64,000 nucleotides of DNA from Meghimatium bilineatum (GCA_034231615.1 CM067318.1:36055382-36119381), one strand, 5' to 3'. Shown: positions 12,201 through 21,605, numbered from the stretch's first letter. Notes: generated from the sequence alone by a model not told the origin. Made by a program: numbers and translations.

Positions 12201-15200
12201 TTTTCCATTCCGCTAATATGCAGAATTTTAAGAACACAGGAAAAGAAGTTTATTACAATGAATATCAATCATTTGGAATCTGAAATGCATTCAAGTTTCT
12301 GAAGTATATATGACTCAGTGACAACCATAAGGACATGATCACAAGCTAACATTATTGATTCCCTAATGCAATCAATTCTCCAGTCACCCAACCAAAAATT
12401 GGAACTAAGGCAGATTGAATTGTAGAAACTTTGGAATCATCATTGGAGCTACAGTGTAGGTTCTCTACGATGAACACTTTTGGGTTACTTAGACTGAGAT
12501 CCTTTAGGAGCGTCTAGAGTTCATAAGCATTGATTATATACTGTATTCTAGCTTATAAAGTAGACTCATTTTCATTATCTGACATATTCTTCCAAGAATA
12601 TGGTTTTCCTTATAGATTCTCTGAATGCTCTGTGATTCTGGACGAGTTGACCTGCCACAGCTTGAGACATGTTTAAGCAATCTGTCACTGCACCATTGTC
12701 GTCTTGGGCGCCTTCTTCCCATGTTGCTATAGCTCTGCCTTCAGCTATTAATCTTTCCATTCTGTTGTCTTTTTATATAACTAAAAAAAACTCAGCTTTC
12801 TTGTTAAGATGTTACGGAGCCAGCCCTTTTCGACATTTATTGATTCTTAACACTTTTTAATTTGTCTTTTCAGTGGTCCATGGTATACGTAAAATTCTTC
12901 TGTAATATCTCCTTTTGAAAGCAGCGATTCTCTTTGCTATAATAAAGTAGATTAGTTTATAAATATTCACTGTGAAGTGTAAATGTAGCTTTTTTTTTCA
13001 GAACATGGACCACATTTTCTGTATTACGAAGGAGGATAACAACACCCAGAGGTGACAGCAGCCCAATAATCCAGTATGAGACAACTGGAGATACTCCTGT
13101 AAGCACACAAACATACAATACTGACATTTAGTCAAAACAAAGTGATATAAAGATAAGAACTGCAGTTAGAAACATAAAATCGACATTTAAACTAGCACAG
13201 ACAAATAAGGTAAAATCTGCAGTTAAATTAGCAGACAAAAAGGTACCGTAAGTCATGCAGTTAAACTAACACATTTTGATTGTTTCAGTGAGACAGAGAA
13301 AGCATAGTATAACAAGTATTTAAATAGGTGGTACCATATTCCATTCTTTTTCTTCTTGTTCAGTGTACATTCTCAAACTCCTGCTGAATTCTCTTGTAGC
13401 AGGACATCTCCTACTAGATTGCCTGCAGAATGTAGTCCAGAGAATAGAAATGCGTTGTGTCGCCGTTGTATTTGCGCCAATGGCCAGACACATCCATCTT
13501 CAGTGGAATATTCCATTCAGAACATAGTGATCAACCAAGCATTTTTTTCAGGGCAATGTAAATACATTTAGCAGGTTCCATTGCTTTCTATATGGTCCAG
13601 ATGCACAAATTCCTGTGACAGGTTTCAAACTAGTACCATACTATTCCGCCACAGATAACGACAATTAAAATAGTAATAGAAGTAGATTTTAATTGTTGTT
13701 TGGTAGATACAAGATTAATGGTTAGCTTGGTGAGTCATACATTTTTTTCACATGGGTATGTCTTGTTTTTGTAGGTTCAGATGTCTGAACAGAGAGTGAG
13801 TAAACCAGATAGTAACACCTTTGGAACAGACACTGTAAGTTTGGTATAAGTGATGAATTAGAGTGTATTTATTTCTAAAGATAATAGAGATGAAAATTTG
13901 TTCATTATTGCTTTATATACTTTTATCTTCTGTCATGATCACCATGTGGGGCATTAACCAATCTTCTTTAATGAACCTCAACTTATATAAATTTCTCAAT
14001 TACTTATCAGTTCTTACATATTCTTCCTATATCTACATAAATTTTTTCCATGTGTTTCCTAGTCTACACATTCTCTTTGTTCCCTGAGGGTTTCCATGAC
14101 ATCTTTGCTAGACGATGATTGTCAAAATAAAATCCAGAGGCTTCTAACAAGACTTAACCTGATCAATCCACTGCCAACAATGAAAGACAAACTGTTATTA
14201 CTAACTCAGTGACATCCCCCAAAAATGCTCTTTATACCAGTTCTTTTAACTACACATAGGCATGTAGATTTCTCAAGTAATTGCATGCAATGACTGACAG
14301 GCCTGAAAGCTGGATTAACTTACAAGTCTTGATGCTGACACAAATGTCTTGTAAACATCAAACATGGCGGATTAAAATGCATCATGGGAATGAATAAGGT
14401 GTAGGAAGTTTTCAGGAATTATGATACACATCATACTATGAGCCATTGGGTATCAATGACTCATAGTAAAATAGTTTTCAGAGAAACAATTATTATACCA
14501 ACACTCTGCTACCACAGCCAAACATGGACAACGACAGCACAAGACAAACTTAAACCTGTGACAGCTTAAATGGCATGTTTATGCAGAATCTTGGAATATT
14601 GCTGAGACAGTGGGGAATGAGGAAATTACACAAAGAACCGGTACCACCTCAATCTTTAAATATATTAAGAGACAACAGATCAAATGATTTGCTCACATCA
14701 GCAGACTACCATCAGACAGCAAGCTATGCTACATAGATACAGTAAAGGCAGACCTAGAGGCAGACCATGAAAATGATGAACCACCGAAATAAAAGAGGCG
14801 ACAAATTCCACAATATTCTCAGCACACATGATGGCCATCTCCAGAAAACTCTTCTACCGATGTTGCTGAAAGGCAATAAGGGTTTAGTGAATAGATAGAT
14901 AGATCATATGAACTATTGTTTGCATGCGACAGGAATGGTCTGGGCATGATTTTTCTACACTCCTCCGAATAGCTGAGGATAGAGTTGTTTGGAGAGCTTT
15001 GTGTGCTGATGTATCCAGTGTGGCACCCCTACAACCCTGATGGGTTTTATTATATTTGTTATTATTTTCTTTCCCTAGGTGGTTTTTTTATTGACTCTTG
15101 CCATTAAGTATAGGAGTGATTGGAGCTCGAGCTTGTGTTTCAAGGCCAAATGTGTTGCCTCAGCTGTGCTATGACCGTGTTTGTTCAAGATGTCCCTGTT

Positions 15201-16058
15201 TTTTTCTATCTATCTTTTTTGTGGTCTACCTCTGGTTTTGTTCCCTGATCTCATTTTGTTATATACCTTTACGGGCAACTTGTCATGATGCATTCTCATA
15301 ATGTGGCTAAACCACTTGATCTGCTTCCTTTATATGTATTCTTTGCAAGTTGTTATACCTATTTTTCCCCCTGATCTCTTCATTTCATAATCTATCAGGC
15401 CTGGTGACTCCTGCAGCTTTCCTCAAGCATTTCATCTCACATGTCACTATCTTTCTGTAATGTGAAGAAGAAAGAGACCAGGTTTGGCACTGGTAACACA
15501 GTGTTGGTAGGAATATACTGTAAATCATTTGTCTTTTAACTTCCATCTCAATCTTGGGATGAAGAAGTAGTGATGACAGTTGGTATGTTACTGCATCTGC
15601 ATTTTGACATCTCATTTCTATCTCTCTATCAAGGCTTCCATTTTCTGTGAAAATACTACCGAGATATTTGAACTCTTATAATAATTATTATTAAAGTATT
15701 GCTTTTGCCTGTGCAATTCTACATTTTACTATTTATATAGCCAACATCTTTCATCTGATGTTATTAAAGTATCCAAATATTTCAATATGTTGACTTTCTT
15801 CAGACTGATCATATGTACTTTAAATGTTACATTCATTTATTTAGGTCATATCAAAGATTATTAAAGTATTTCACATTGGCATTGCTTTGTTGTATGGAGA
15901 TTTCCATAAATTCTTGTAAAATATTGCCATATTTTTAAACGTATTGGCAATGTACATTTCAGAAGATGGGCAACACTGCTGCTTCTGGTAGTTCTATATC
16001 CAATCCAGTGTACTTGGATACACTAAAGCCAAAATCTGAGCAGAGTTCAAGTGTCTAA
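3129..16058 (+). CDS. MAM-domain single-pass membrane protein, 5' partial, nine exons
   Basis: Exons 3129-3275, 4914-5011, 6091-6255, 8566-8659, 9299-9634, 11256-11352, 13002-13098, 13775-13834 and 15963-16058 join in phase across GT..AG introns into about 396 residues ending in TAA. Residues 5-169 form one MAM domain (DDFDWSRHSG, the RFYYHMYG strand, GLDDITF), an extracellular adhesion module. A Thr/Ala/Gly-rich stalk follows (about 173-282) with TTKAGV repeats and no cysteine, then a 23-residue membrane helix (VVVVFGLLAFVAVIFGIFIY), a KRTR stop-transfer signal and a tail of about 90 residues. The tail holds NPVY (PTB-type site) and ends SSSV, a class I PDZ-type end. The first two MAM cysteines are replaced by D and G, while the second pair remains. 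The signal peptide exon is missing, so the true length is unknown. Family is certain; I know no orthologue name. Confidence 0.88.
3386..3642 (+). mobile_element. tRNA-derived SINE (family A), intronic
   Basis: The 5' end GGGAGCCGTGTTAGCGCACT is tRNA-like with an A box (GTTAGCGCACTGG) and a B box (GGGTTAATTCC). The 3' end is a (TTAC)n tail. An 11-bp target duplication ACATATATTTT flanks it (3375-3385 and 3643-3653), so both ends are certain. Another copy lies on the minus strand at 57245-57414. Confidence 0.9.
3654..4429. other. Intron sequence without recognised features
   Basis: AT-rich intron 1 of the MAM gene. I see only faint repeat-like sequence here. Confidence 0.4.
4430..4737. mobile_element. 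hAT-family MITE
   Basis: Terminal inverted repeats CAGGAGTGGGCAAAC and GTTTGCCCACCCCTG, with GGGCCGCA subterminal motifs at both ends. An exact 8-bp target duplication CTCTAAGA flanks it (4422-4429 and 4738-4745). Length 308 bp, AT-rich interior and no transposase. The 8-bp duplication and CAGRGGTGGGCAAAC ends are typical of hAT elements. Confidence 0.93.
4914..5011 (+). CDS. MAM protein exon 2 (visible)
   Basis: Acceptor TTTCAG, donor GTATGT; enters in phase 1 and leaves in phase 0. It encodes HYLIFEG and ARLISPEF, the ligand-face strands of the MAM domain, and the third cysteine (STECN). Confidence 0.88.
5346..5826 (+). pseudogene. Non-LTR retrotransposon 3' fragment with (ATC)n tail
   Basis: An open stretch to 5659 encodes the C-terminal part of a non-LTR reverse-transcriptase ORF (KRSSGEQKKHFKDHLKSSLK, then DRSAWHTQITTG and a lysine-rich end). 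A 3' UTR follows and ends GGAACATCATCATCA. The same 3' end is found at 54605-54832. The 5' part of the element is missing. Confidence 0.75.
5827..6090. repeat. Degenerate 70-80 bp direct repeats
   Basis: The phrase TGTATACTTAGTTCCCATGT with GTGGAG(A/G)GCT recurs near 5326, 5820 and 5893, each followed by CAACCTCCAT-like sequence. This is a small local repeat within MAM intron 2. Confidence 0.5.
6091..6255 (+). CDS. MAM protein exon 3 (visible)
   Basis: Acceptor TTACAG, donor GTATTA, phase 0 at both ends, 55 codons. It encodes the most diagnostic MAM segment, IRFYYHMYGSNKGQLTLYI. One NST sequon is present (LFNSTTL). Confidence 0.92.
6657..6934 (-). mobile_element. R1 SINE-like element, full length (278 bp)
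   Basis: A 12-bp target duplication (GATGCCATGTAT, 6645-6656; GATGCCACGTAT, 6935-6946) defines the ends. Read on the minus strand it starts near GTTGCCAGGGCCCGAAAG, carries GTCGTAAAAGGCGACTAAG, and ends GAACGCAGAAGAAGAAG. No tRNA-like promoter is evident. The copy at 10441-10718 has exactly the same length. Confidence 0.88.
7165..8135 (+). pseudogene. Decayed non-LTR reverse transcriptase fragment, split by an insertion
   Basis: Frame-broken but recognisable: FMGSETW-like (GSETWMP), then IEKMIRHSSIPKKK and the terminal GARRKGKSKLCYKD, the usual C-terminal signature of these ORFs. The reading resumes precisely across the insert at 7683-7987 (TLCH then RRLSHIEKM). Confidence 0.75.
7683..7987. 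mobile_element. Inverted-arm retroelement with hammerhead-like core (Penelope-related candidate)
   Basis: A 305-bp insert is flanked by an exact 13-bp target duplication ACACTCTGTCACA (7670-7682 and 7988-8000). It has 69-bp inverted arms (7723-7791 and 7919-7987, about 95% identical) around a centre holding TTGATAAAGACCTTTTGGTT with GAAACGTTGA (7839-7868). That hairpin plus GAAAC layout resembles the hammerhead core found in Penelope-like elements, with two core bases changed. Left of the arms lie 40 bp of unique sequence. Confidence 0.65.
8320..8490 (+). pseudogene. Non-LTR element C-terminal fragment (RNase H-type family)
   Basis: Broken translation GHIINILTWTLSPHTLGLLL followed by EHLWEC matches the post-RNase H Cys/His end also seen at 54890-55390 (GHIINI, EWSTYRNVPC). 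It is heavily decayed. Confidence 0.55.
8566..8659 (+). CDS. MAM protein exon 4 (visible)
   Basis: Acceptor TTACAG, donor GTGAGT; phase 0 in, phase 1 out. It encodes the end of the MAM domain, VVFEGKVIG and the hallmark DIGLDDITFTPEC with the fourth cysteine. Confidence 0.92.
8660..9298. other. Intron sequence without recognised features
   Basis: I see no convincing repeat or gene between the MAM exons here. Confidence 0.4.
9299..9634 (+). CDS. MAM protein exon 5 (visible), Thr-rich stalk
   Basis: Acceptor TTATAG, donor GTAATA, phase 1 at both ends, so it could be skipped without a frame change. It encodes a Thr/Ala/Gly/Val-rich stalk with six copies of a six-residue repeat (TTKAGV) and many potential O-glycosylation sites. 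It has no cysteines. Confidence 0.85.
9384..9502 (+). repeat. 18-bp coding minisatellite in the MAM stalk exon
   Basis: About six units of ACTAAAGCTGGTGTTACA, nearly identical at the DNA level, so recently expanded or homogenised. Each unit adds six residues (TKAGVT). Confidence 0.9.
9795..9960. repeat. R2 dispersed repeat copy
   Basis: It shares AGAAGACTCCAACTCTCAG and a CTTACTCAGAGGAG-type stretch with 21740-21930, 37440-37620, 39795-39940 and 63025-63125. No coding content or target duplication was found. Confidence 0.6.
10441..10718 (-). mobile_element. R1 SINE-like element, full length (278 bp)
   Basis: Exact 10-bp target duplication ACTGCTGCTT (10431-10440 and 10719-10728). Same length and layout as 6657-6934, with the GAAGAAGAAG tail at the low-coordinate end, so the sense strand is minus. 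Confidence 0.9.
10729..11255. other. Intron sequence without recognised features
   Basis: No repeat family or gene recognised between the R1 copy and the transmembrane exon. Confidence 0.4.
11256..11352 (+). CDS. MAM protein exon 6 (visible), transmembrane segment
   Basis: Acceptor TTTCAG, donor GTAAGT; phase 1 in, phase 2 out. It encodes TWKVP, a hydrophobic helix VVVVFGLLAFVAVIFGIFIY and the basic stop-transfer LKRTRN. This exon fixes the protein as a type I membrane protein. Confidence 0.9.
11850..12870 (-). pseudogene. Decayed non-LTR retrotransposon in MAM intron 6
   Basis: Read on the minus strand, 12760-12575 holds GRAIATWEEGAQDDNGAVTD and, in another frame, RRPRRQWCSDRLLKH, the C-terminal RRPRRQW-type signature of non-LTR ORFs. 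Around 12070-11990 there is a degraded RT core (LARQG-to-LSP-like region). Several frameshifts and an AT insertion near 12110-12125 break it. Confidence 0.55.
13002..13098 (+). CDS. MAM protein exon 7 (visible), cytoplasmic
   Basis: Acceptor TTTCAG, donor GTAAGC; phase 2 in, phase 0 out. It encodes the juxtamembrane tail with a basic LRRRITTPRGDSS patch and IIQYETTGD. Confidence 0.85.
13347..13507 (-). mobile_element. R1b short SINE-like element
   Basis: Exact 11-bp target duplication ATATTCCATTC (13336-13346 and 13508-13518). It carries the R1b landmarks CATTCTCAAACTCCTGCTG, GTAGTCCAGAGAAT and CAGACACATCCATCTTC. The sense strand is minus, judged by the tail. Confidence 0.88.
13775..13834 (+). 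CDS. MAM protein exon 8 (visible), cytoplasmic
   Basis: Acceptor TTGTAG, donor GTAAGT, phase 0 at both ends, 20 codons (VQMSEQRVSKPDSNTFGTDT). Because it is symmetric, it is a candidate for alternative skipping. Confidence 0.78.
14090..15060 (+). pseudogene. Decayed non-LTR retrotransposon 3' parts, (ATAG)n-tail family
   Basis: Broken translation includes IIIPTLCYHSQTWTTTAQDK (RT C-terminal thumb), GRPRGRP and a tail of ATAGATAGATAGATC at 14894-14908. After it, 14920-15055 looks like the 3' end of a second element (RNGLGMIFLHSS; then GTGGCACCCCTACAACCCTG). Confidence 0.65.
15090..15665 (-). pseudogene. Non-LTR retrotransposon C-terminal fragment, opposite strand
   Basis: Minus-strand 15615-15385 is open and reads MEVKRQMIYSIFLPTLCYQC then TWSLSSSHYRKIVTCEMKCL, the thumb region of a non-LTR reverse transcriptase. 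The same protein segment is on the plus strand at 61270-61430. The downstream sequence (15300-15090) continues in broken frames. Confidence 0.8.
15963..16058 (+). CDS. MAM protein last coding exon
   Basis: Acceptor TTTCAG, phase 0, stop TAA at 16056-16058. It encodes KMGNTAASGSS, then ISNPVYLDTL (an NPxY motif) and the C-terminus EQSSSV (S at -2, V at 0, as in class I PDZ ligands). No clear AATAAA was found shortly after the stop. Confidence 0.87.
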   Translation, partial: KMGNTAASGSSISNPVYLDTLKPKSEQSSSV

Positions 16059-16289
16059 AGTTTGCTGTATTAATATCACATTGTATTTCTTTATTTAACT
16101 GGACTATATTTGTGCACTACAAATATTGCATTTGTATCTTCCTTTATGTTCTGTTTTAGAATTGACAGTTACAATTCGCCAACTGGCTCTAGTTGTCTAC
16201 AAACAATTTAAGTATTAATTATATTATTGCTATTGAATTCACATTTCTGTTATATGCTGTGTTTTTTTCCACTCCATTGTAATCAGCAC

Positions 16290-17800
16290 GGTTATTCATG
16301 TGATCTCCGGCTGGGAGTGTATTTACATTGTGCCACTGTTATGTGCCTTGCAGGCCCAGCACATCCGATTTCTTTATGCCTTGACATTTTGGGTGGGCTA
16401 CCCTAGCCTGTGACAGCCTTCCTATCTGTCGCCAAGCAGCGAATATGCACTGACTCTACGCTGAGATGGTTTGTCCTTCACATCTATCTTGCACGAGGTG
16501 TCCTGCCACTAGTGAACTTGTCGTGTAATTAGACGTATTGTGCCCAAACCCATTGGGTACTGAACCTTTTCTCATCCTCGAGCCCGGTTCTTTTTTAGGA
16601 AGAACTCAAAGGGTTGGGCTCTGACTCGTTCGCCCTCTTAGCGAAAGTGTTGTTCACCAACGTCGTGAACCACTCGTCCAAGTCTGAACATATATTTAGG
16701 AGTGTCAAGGACTAGCATTTTGTTCTAGAGCTGAACAGTGCCTGTCACTTTGGACTTCTGTGCCTGTGCCCATCGGGTACTGAACCTTTTCTCTCAGTGA
16801 GCATGATTCCGGTATAGGAAAAACTTGATAGTAGAGTTGGGCATGGACTGGGATCGCTGGTAATTATAAGCTTGTCTCGAGTAAACAACACTTTATTTCC
16901 AATTTCCTTGAAACGTTTCCTTTCTCTTTGCACATGCCGCTGCCCTCTAACGATGTGCTCCATTTTCATTGTACTCATTCTGCTATTATTCTTATGTTGC
17001 TTAACGCACCAATCATATTTCTAATAACATCTGCCCACTTTGTAACGACTGCATTGGCCGCCCCTCCAATGCTTCTCCTGAGTTGTCCTGCTTCACTGTG
17101 TGTCGGCAGTGCTACCGTGTGTCAGCAGTGCTGTTGCATGTGGTTGCGCGGAGGTATCAGAGATATTGCCTTTCTATTTGCAGTCAAATCTCTTTCCATC
17201 TACAGCATCCACATCTACAGACATGAGCAAAGAGCCACTGTATTTCTGTTACCAGGGTGCACCACAAGGAGGTACTCTTAGGATCTTGGTTATCTGCTAA
17301 CCCTGGGTCCGCCGAGAGCAGTGCGGTACCCTTGGCACCCCCTGTGTTTTCTTATAATGTAACTTCTCATTCTTGTATTGTGTTAAATTTTTTATTTACT
17401 CATTTTTTCATTTATGTTAGATTATTGAAATACATAATTCTATAAAGTGCCCTTCTATATTGGTACCCTGTTCTCTGTTTGTTTGTCCCTATCTTGATAA
17501 AGATATTTTGATCTAAACATTGATTTCGTTCTATTGTGGGCACTCTGTAAAACCTGTTTACCCGGTAACCTATTTTATATTTTTTTATAATTATTTATCT
17601 ATATGGAAATGTGCTGCCGCATTCCAACTTACAAGGAAAGGACTGATTTGGAGTTTGAAGAGCTGATAAATTAGGAGGCCAAATGGTTCTCTTTTGTAAG
17701 CACCCTCGAGATCAATTTCAGCAGAACATGATTGTGGAAATGTATATGTTTCCATCAATGATGATCCTTTCCTCTCTGTTAAGTAGATTCTCAACTGTGA
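16290..17800 (-). repeat. R3 dispersed repeat, about 1-1.5 kb, sense probably minus
   Basis: It matches 48190-49252 in reverse and 46908-47720 in the same direction. Shared blocks include TGTGACAGCCTTCCTAT, CCCATCGGGTACTGAACC, a GATTCCGGTATAGGAAAAAC-like block and, at 17265-17310, GGATCTTGGTTATCTGCTAA. In the sense direction a weakly similar open frame recurs (SYTGIMLTERKGSVPDG here, SYTGNMLVERKGSVPKG in the other copy). No known protein domain was recognised. Confidence 0.7.
17494..17523 (+). repeat. Degenerate hammerhead-like motif (Penelope-related remnant)
   Basis: TTGATAAAGATATTTTGATC with TAAACATTGA is a degraded version of the motif at 7839-7868. Only the core and short flanks are recognisable. 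Confidence 0.4.
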
Positions 17801-18083
17801 CCTTTAATTCTAAGAAGGACATTGAATCATTTCCCAGCAGAACAAAACTTTGAGGAGGATGAAGATTGTGGTAGTTACTATGGCTCTTCAGTTGCCTTCT
17901 AAAACTGGACTGTCATTGTCATACTTTGGAATCCCTTTATAGCATGTTCTATTGTAACAAAATTTCAGTATTATAACGTTTTTTAAAATCTCAAATTACT
18001 TACTTCATTCCTTAATGTACTTTTGGGTCAAAGGGCATGAGCCCATGGACCGCTGGATCAGCAACCTTAATGTACTTGTATAT

Positions 18084-18087
18084 GTGT

Positions 18088-18122
<35 letters not shown>

Positions 18123-18226
18123 TAGAAGTGTATATAAAAATGGTGCAATAAAAGTGTATATAAAAAAGGGTACACTTCTATATATATATATATATATATA
18201 CATACATATATATATATACATACATA

Positions 18227-18299
<73 letters not shown>

Positions 18300-18330
18300 A
18301 TACATACATATATATAAGTGTATATACAAA
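18084..18330. repeat. TA / GTAT microsatellite cluster
   Basis: (TA)n runs and (TATATACATACA)n runs, with about 50 bp of non-repeat DNA near 18120-18175. It keeps long frames open on both strands, which are not genes. Confidence 0.95.
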
Positions 18331-18332
18331 TT

Positions 18333-18417
18333 TGGTTTACTTCATACATATTTCATCAGTCCAGATCAATTTGTTATAATGGAATACCACTGTGCTTTCA
18401 ATAAAAGCTTCTAAAGC
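18333..18417. repeat. pogo-like MITE right-end fragment
   Basis: It shares TTACTTCATACATATTTC, TTTGTTATAATGGAAT-like and CTTTCAATAAAAGCTT with 19190-19262. The left part is lost next to the microsatellite. Confidence 0.55.
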
Positions 18418-18897
18418 TATTGTCACTTAAGTGCATTGTGGGATTGATGTACTTTCCTTCTTGTAGATTGCTAGATTGTTTGCTGCCAATTTCTAACACT
18501 AATATTTTTCAGTATAAATATCTTAGTTTGTGTGACTTTTAATGTTGTCAGTGATCTATCAAACAATAAATTGTTGACATTCATCTGTAGAATAAAATTC
18601 AACTGTCAGTACTTATATCTTCCCTAGTTACAGATATTGTTTATATAATGTTGCCTATTAAAAAATGAATTCATTTGAAAATGGGGATTTCCCTGGTATT
18701 GAAGTTCAACACCGACTTCTTATGAAAAGAAACACTACACAGAACAATCAACAGAGAAGGTTTAATATTGGGCATAAGCAATAGATAAGAATTATAGCAA
18801 CTTGCAATGAGGCACTTAACATGGAAAGAAGTCATAAGTGCTATTTTTGGCCCAGAATGAAAATGACTAAATAACTGGTCTCTTGAGCCTGAAGGTA
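18418..18897. other. Intergenic DNA without recognised features
   Basis: AT-rich, no gene or repeat recognised. Confidence 0.4.
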
Positions 18898-19244
18898 CAG
18901 TGGAATCTTGTTACAGTGCACATGTTTATAACAAATTATCCTATTTAACAAAATACCTATTTCTTCTTCTTCTGCGTTCATTCTCAAACTGGATCTAGCT
19001 GGATCATGGTCCTGCTAGATTTCCAGCAGGATGTAGTCCAGAAAATGGAAATGCGTTGTGTCGCCGTTTTATTTGCGCCAATGGCCCGACACATCCGTCT
19101 TCGACCTATTTCAGAATTCCCAATTATTTGTATTCTTTGTTTCATATATTGTATATAGCGAAATTCTGTTATTGCATACATATTTTGGTTTACTACATAC
19201 ATATTTCGTCAGTCAGGACCCATTTGTTATAATGAATTCCACTG
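18898..19244. mobile_element. pogo-like MITE carrying a nested R1b
   Basis: It begins CAGTGGAATCTTGTTACAG and ends TTATAATGAATTCCACTG, the family's terminal inverted repeats, with TA before the left end. R1b at 18963-19103 is inserted in it; without it the MITE would be about 200 bp. Confidence 0.7.
18963..19103 (-). mobile_element. R1b short SINE-like element nested in a MITE
   Basis: Exact 8-bp target duplication ACCTATTT (18955-18962 and 19104-19111). Length 141 bp. Read on the minus strand the tail is GAACGCAGAAGAAGAAG, as in R1. Confidence 0.9.
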
Positions 19245-19289
19245 GGCTTTCAATAAAAGCTTTAAGCAATAGATAATACCTGCAGCTAT

Positions 19290-19450
19290 CTTTATTAGTG
19301 TGGCACATGGCAGAGAAATTAGAGCATTGGTCTCATAAACACTAGCCAGTGTTCAACCCCTGGTAAGGATTGGGTTTTTTCTGTCAGGGTCTAAACTAAA
19401 GAATTCACCCTGAACATGACGTGGCGACAGATAGGTCATTGGCCTTTATC
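19290..19450 (+). mobile_element. Degenerate tRNA-derived SINE
   Basis: ATGGCAGAGAAATTAGAGCA resembles an A-box arm and GTGTTCAACCCCTGG a B-box arm, spaced as in a tRNA, followed by non-tRNA sequence. A functional tRNA fold is not apparent. Ends are uncertain. Confidence 0.45.
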
Positions 19451-19489
19451 ACGCAAGCCACTCAAACACTTTCTGTAACTCCTTAATGG

Positions 19490-19600
19490 GAAAAATACAG
19501 AGTCACTAGTTTTTTTTAATAATTTTTTTACATACATAGTCCCTACTTCATCATCAACCTGGACACAGTTGTTATAATGGAATTCCACTGTACTAGAATC
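19490..19600. repeat. pogo-like MITE fragment
   Basis: TACATACATAGTCCCTACTTC and GTTGTTATAATGGAATTCCA match the right half of the pogo-like family. Confidence 0.55.
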
Positions 19601-19769
19601 TAGACACATTTGATTGGCAGATGACCATTTCTGCAATGATTTACTAGAATCCTCTGTTGATATAACAAAATCCAGGTTCTTATTTTCTTCATTCTGGTGT
19701 GTCATTTGATTAGTTTGTAAGGGTAAGCTTATTTTTTTTATTTGGTATTCATCCTCTTTCCTTCTCTGG

Positions 19770-19930
19770 TACAATGTATTTTAATTCAGTGTTCATTCTC
19801 AAACTCCACCAACATCTCACATGTAGCAGAATACAATTATGCCATTCTATTTCTAGCAAGATATAGTCCAGAAACAGAGATGTATTGTATTACTATCTTA
19901 TTTGCACCAAATGACCCGACACATCTGAAT
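19770..19930 (-). repeat. R1b fragment
   Basis: CAGTGTTCATTCTCAAACTCC, ATATAGTCCAGAAACAGA and CGACACATCTG-type landmarks identify an R1b copy. It is more diverged than others. Confidence 0.65.
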
Positions 19931-20099
19931 TTGTTGGTATCTGTATCTTGCTATCTCCAGCTTGAAGGGTTACTACAACTGAAGTCAGATGTGTTGAGCC
20001 GATGATGTAAATAAAATGGTTTGGTTGGTTACTGATCCAGCGGTCCATGGGCTCATGCCCTTTGACCCAAAATAAAATGGTGTAACAACACAATTTCAT

Positions 20100-20905
20100 T
20101 ATTCATAAAGGCCCCATTGTGGCCACAAAAAAGAAAATGTCTTTGTTTTTTGTTTGTTTAATACACCATGTTAAACACCATGCATCATTAAAATTGAGTA
20201 ATTTCCACCAGCCACTGCATTTTTTTGCCCTTACGCATTATTTATGGAGGATGTTTGGACAATGTAATAACTTGTTTGTTTTTAAAGCTGTGTGTATAAT
20301 TTTTGTGTATGGAAATAAAGGAATGGTTACTGAATGTAATGATGTACGTTTTGTTGGGGTATGTGTGATATCTGAGATAAGGTGTGAACTAACAATATCA
20401 ACTATGTCTAGAATTTTGGTGAAAACTTCTACATTAAATGCGGGTTAAATGCTGCTTATTCCGCCATTATTCTATAATCAAACTGTTCATATAACATTTG
20501 TCTATGTAAATAAACGAACCACGTTGATCGAACTAAAATTATCAGCTACACAATAGAAATCTGAATGTAGAAACAATTCCTAAAAAATTGTTATAATTTC
20601 TATTAAAATAATTTACGGGTTATATTGGCGGCCAAACACAGTCAGAACTGATCTATAATGCATTCTAGAACATTAACAGAAATGGAAGCTAATTATGTCT
20701 ACTTTCATTTCCTCAGTTAACTGGATCAATAATGTTTGTTTACAATTACAATATTTTTGTTAAAAGAGGTATGGAGGTACGGACGTTATAGCGGAGAGCT
20801 ATGGACAATATGTTTTATCTTTTGACTATTGGTAGAGCATGGTGATGGTTAAATTTACTTTTATTATGTCTGATCATTTACATTCATAATTAATAGTTAT
20901 TTATT
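20100..20905. other. Intergenic DNA without recognised features
   Basis: An open stretch at 20119-20448 has no recognisable domain. I see no other features. Confidence 0.35.
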
Positions 20906-20909
20906 AGAT

Positions 20910-21225
20910 AATAGAAATGATGACATCAGACAGATAACCAAAACAATAACAGCATTGTAAGATATTGACAAGTGACAACAGATCAAGTGGTTTTCACACA
21001 TTTCCAGACTACTAGCAGACAACATGCCACAGATGGCCATGACACATAGACATTACAGCTATAAAGTCAGAGGAAGACCATGTAAAAGATGGATCACAGA
21101 AATGAAAGAGGCCATGGGAACAAGCTTACAGACAGATCACAAGAAGGCCATCTCCAAAGAACTCTTCTACCCCTGACTTCGCATGGCAAACAAGGGGCTA
21201 CACTGTTTACATAGATAGATAGTTA
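20910..21225 (+). pseudogene. Non-LTR retrotransposon 3' end, (ATAG)n-tail family
   Basis: Translation in one frame gives QQIKWFSHISRLLADNMPQM then KVRGRPCKRWITEMKEAM, the typical C-terminus. The tail is CATAGATAGATAG at 21209-21221. The 5' part is lost. Confidence 0.75.
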
Positions 21226-21279
21226 TTTATTAACTATTTAGTGAAAATAATTTATTTTTATCATATACTTAGTGTTATT

Positions 21280-21360
21280 GTTATTCTATTTTCGGGACTA
21301 CATCCTGCTAGAAATAAAGTGGGATTGCCCTGTTACAGGAGAAATCATACAGGAAGTTGA
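21280..21360 (+). repeat. R1b fragment, plus sense
   Basis: GGACTACATCCTGCTAGAAA and CCTGTTACAGGAGA are the reverse complement of R1b landmarks. Only the middle part is kept. Confidence 0.45.
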
Positions 21361-21409
21361 AACTAAACACTGAATAAGAAAAGTAACTCTTATCTCATTA
21401 CAAATTGTA

Positions 21410-21605
21410 CTTACATAAAATACAGATTTTTATAATAGTTTCACTCAGACACGACTATCACTAAAATGAGTGGGTAATGATGTGCACACAAGAAAAAATA
21501 CAAATTACAATACACAAAACATTTTAAAAGTTTCAACCAAAAGGTCTTTATCAAGATACGCACAAAACATCAAAAGATGACGAATGAAAATTATCACAAC
21601 ACATA
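21410..21605 (-). mobile_element. Inverted-arm element with hammerhead-like motif, truncated copy
   Basis: Homologous to the right half of 7683-7987 in reverse: it starts ACTTACATAAAATACAG (arm), and 21530-21554 is the reverse complement of the TTGATAAAGACCTTTTGGTT core. It stops in the centre at a TTATCACAAC also found in the complete copy. Confidence 0.6.

Noticed and set aside
18005-18414. Open frames rich in I and Y on both strands
   Set aside because: They are translations of TA/GTAT microsatellite DNA.
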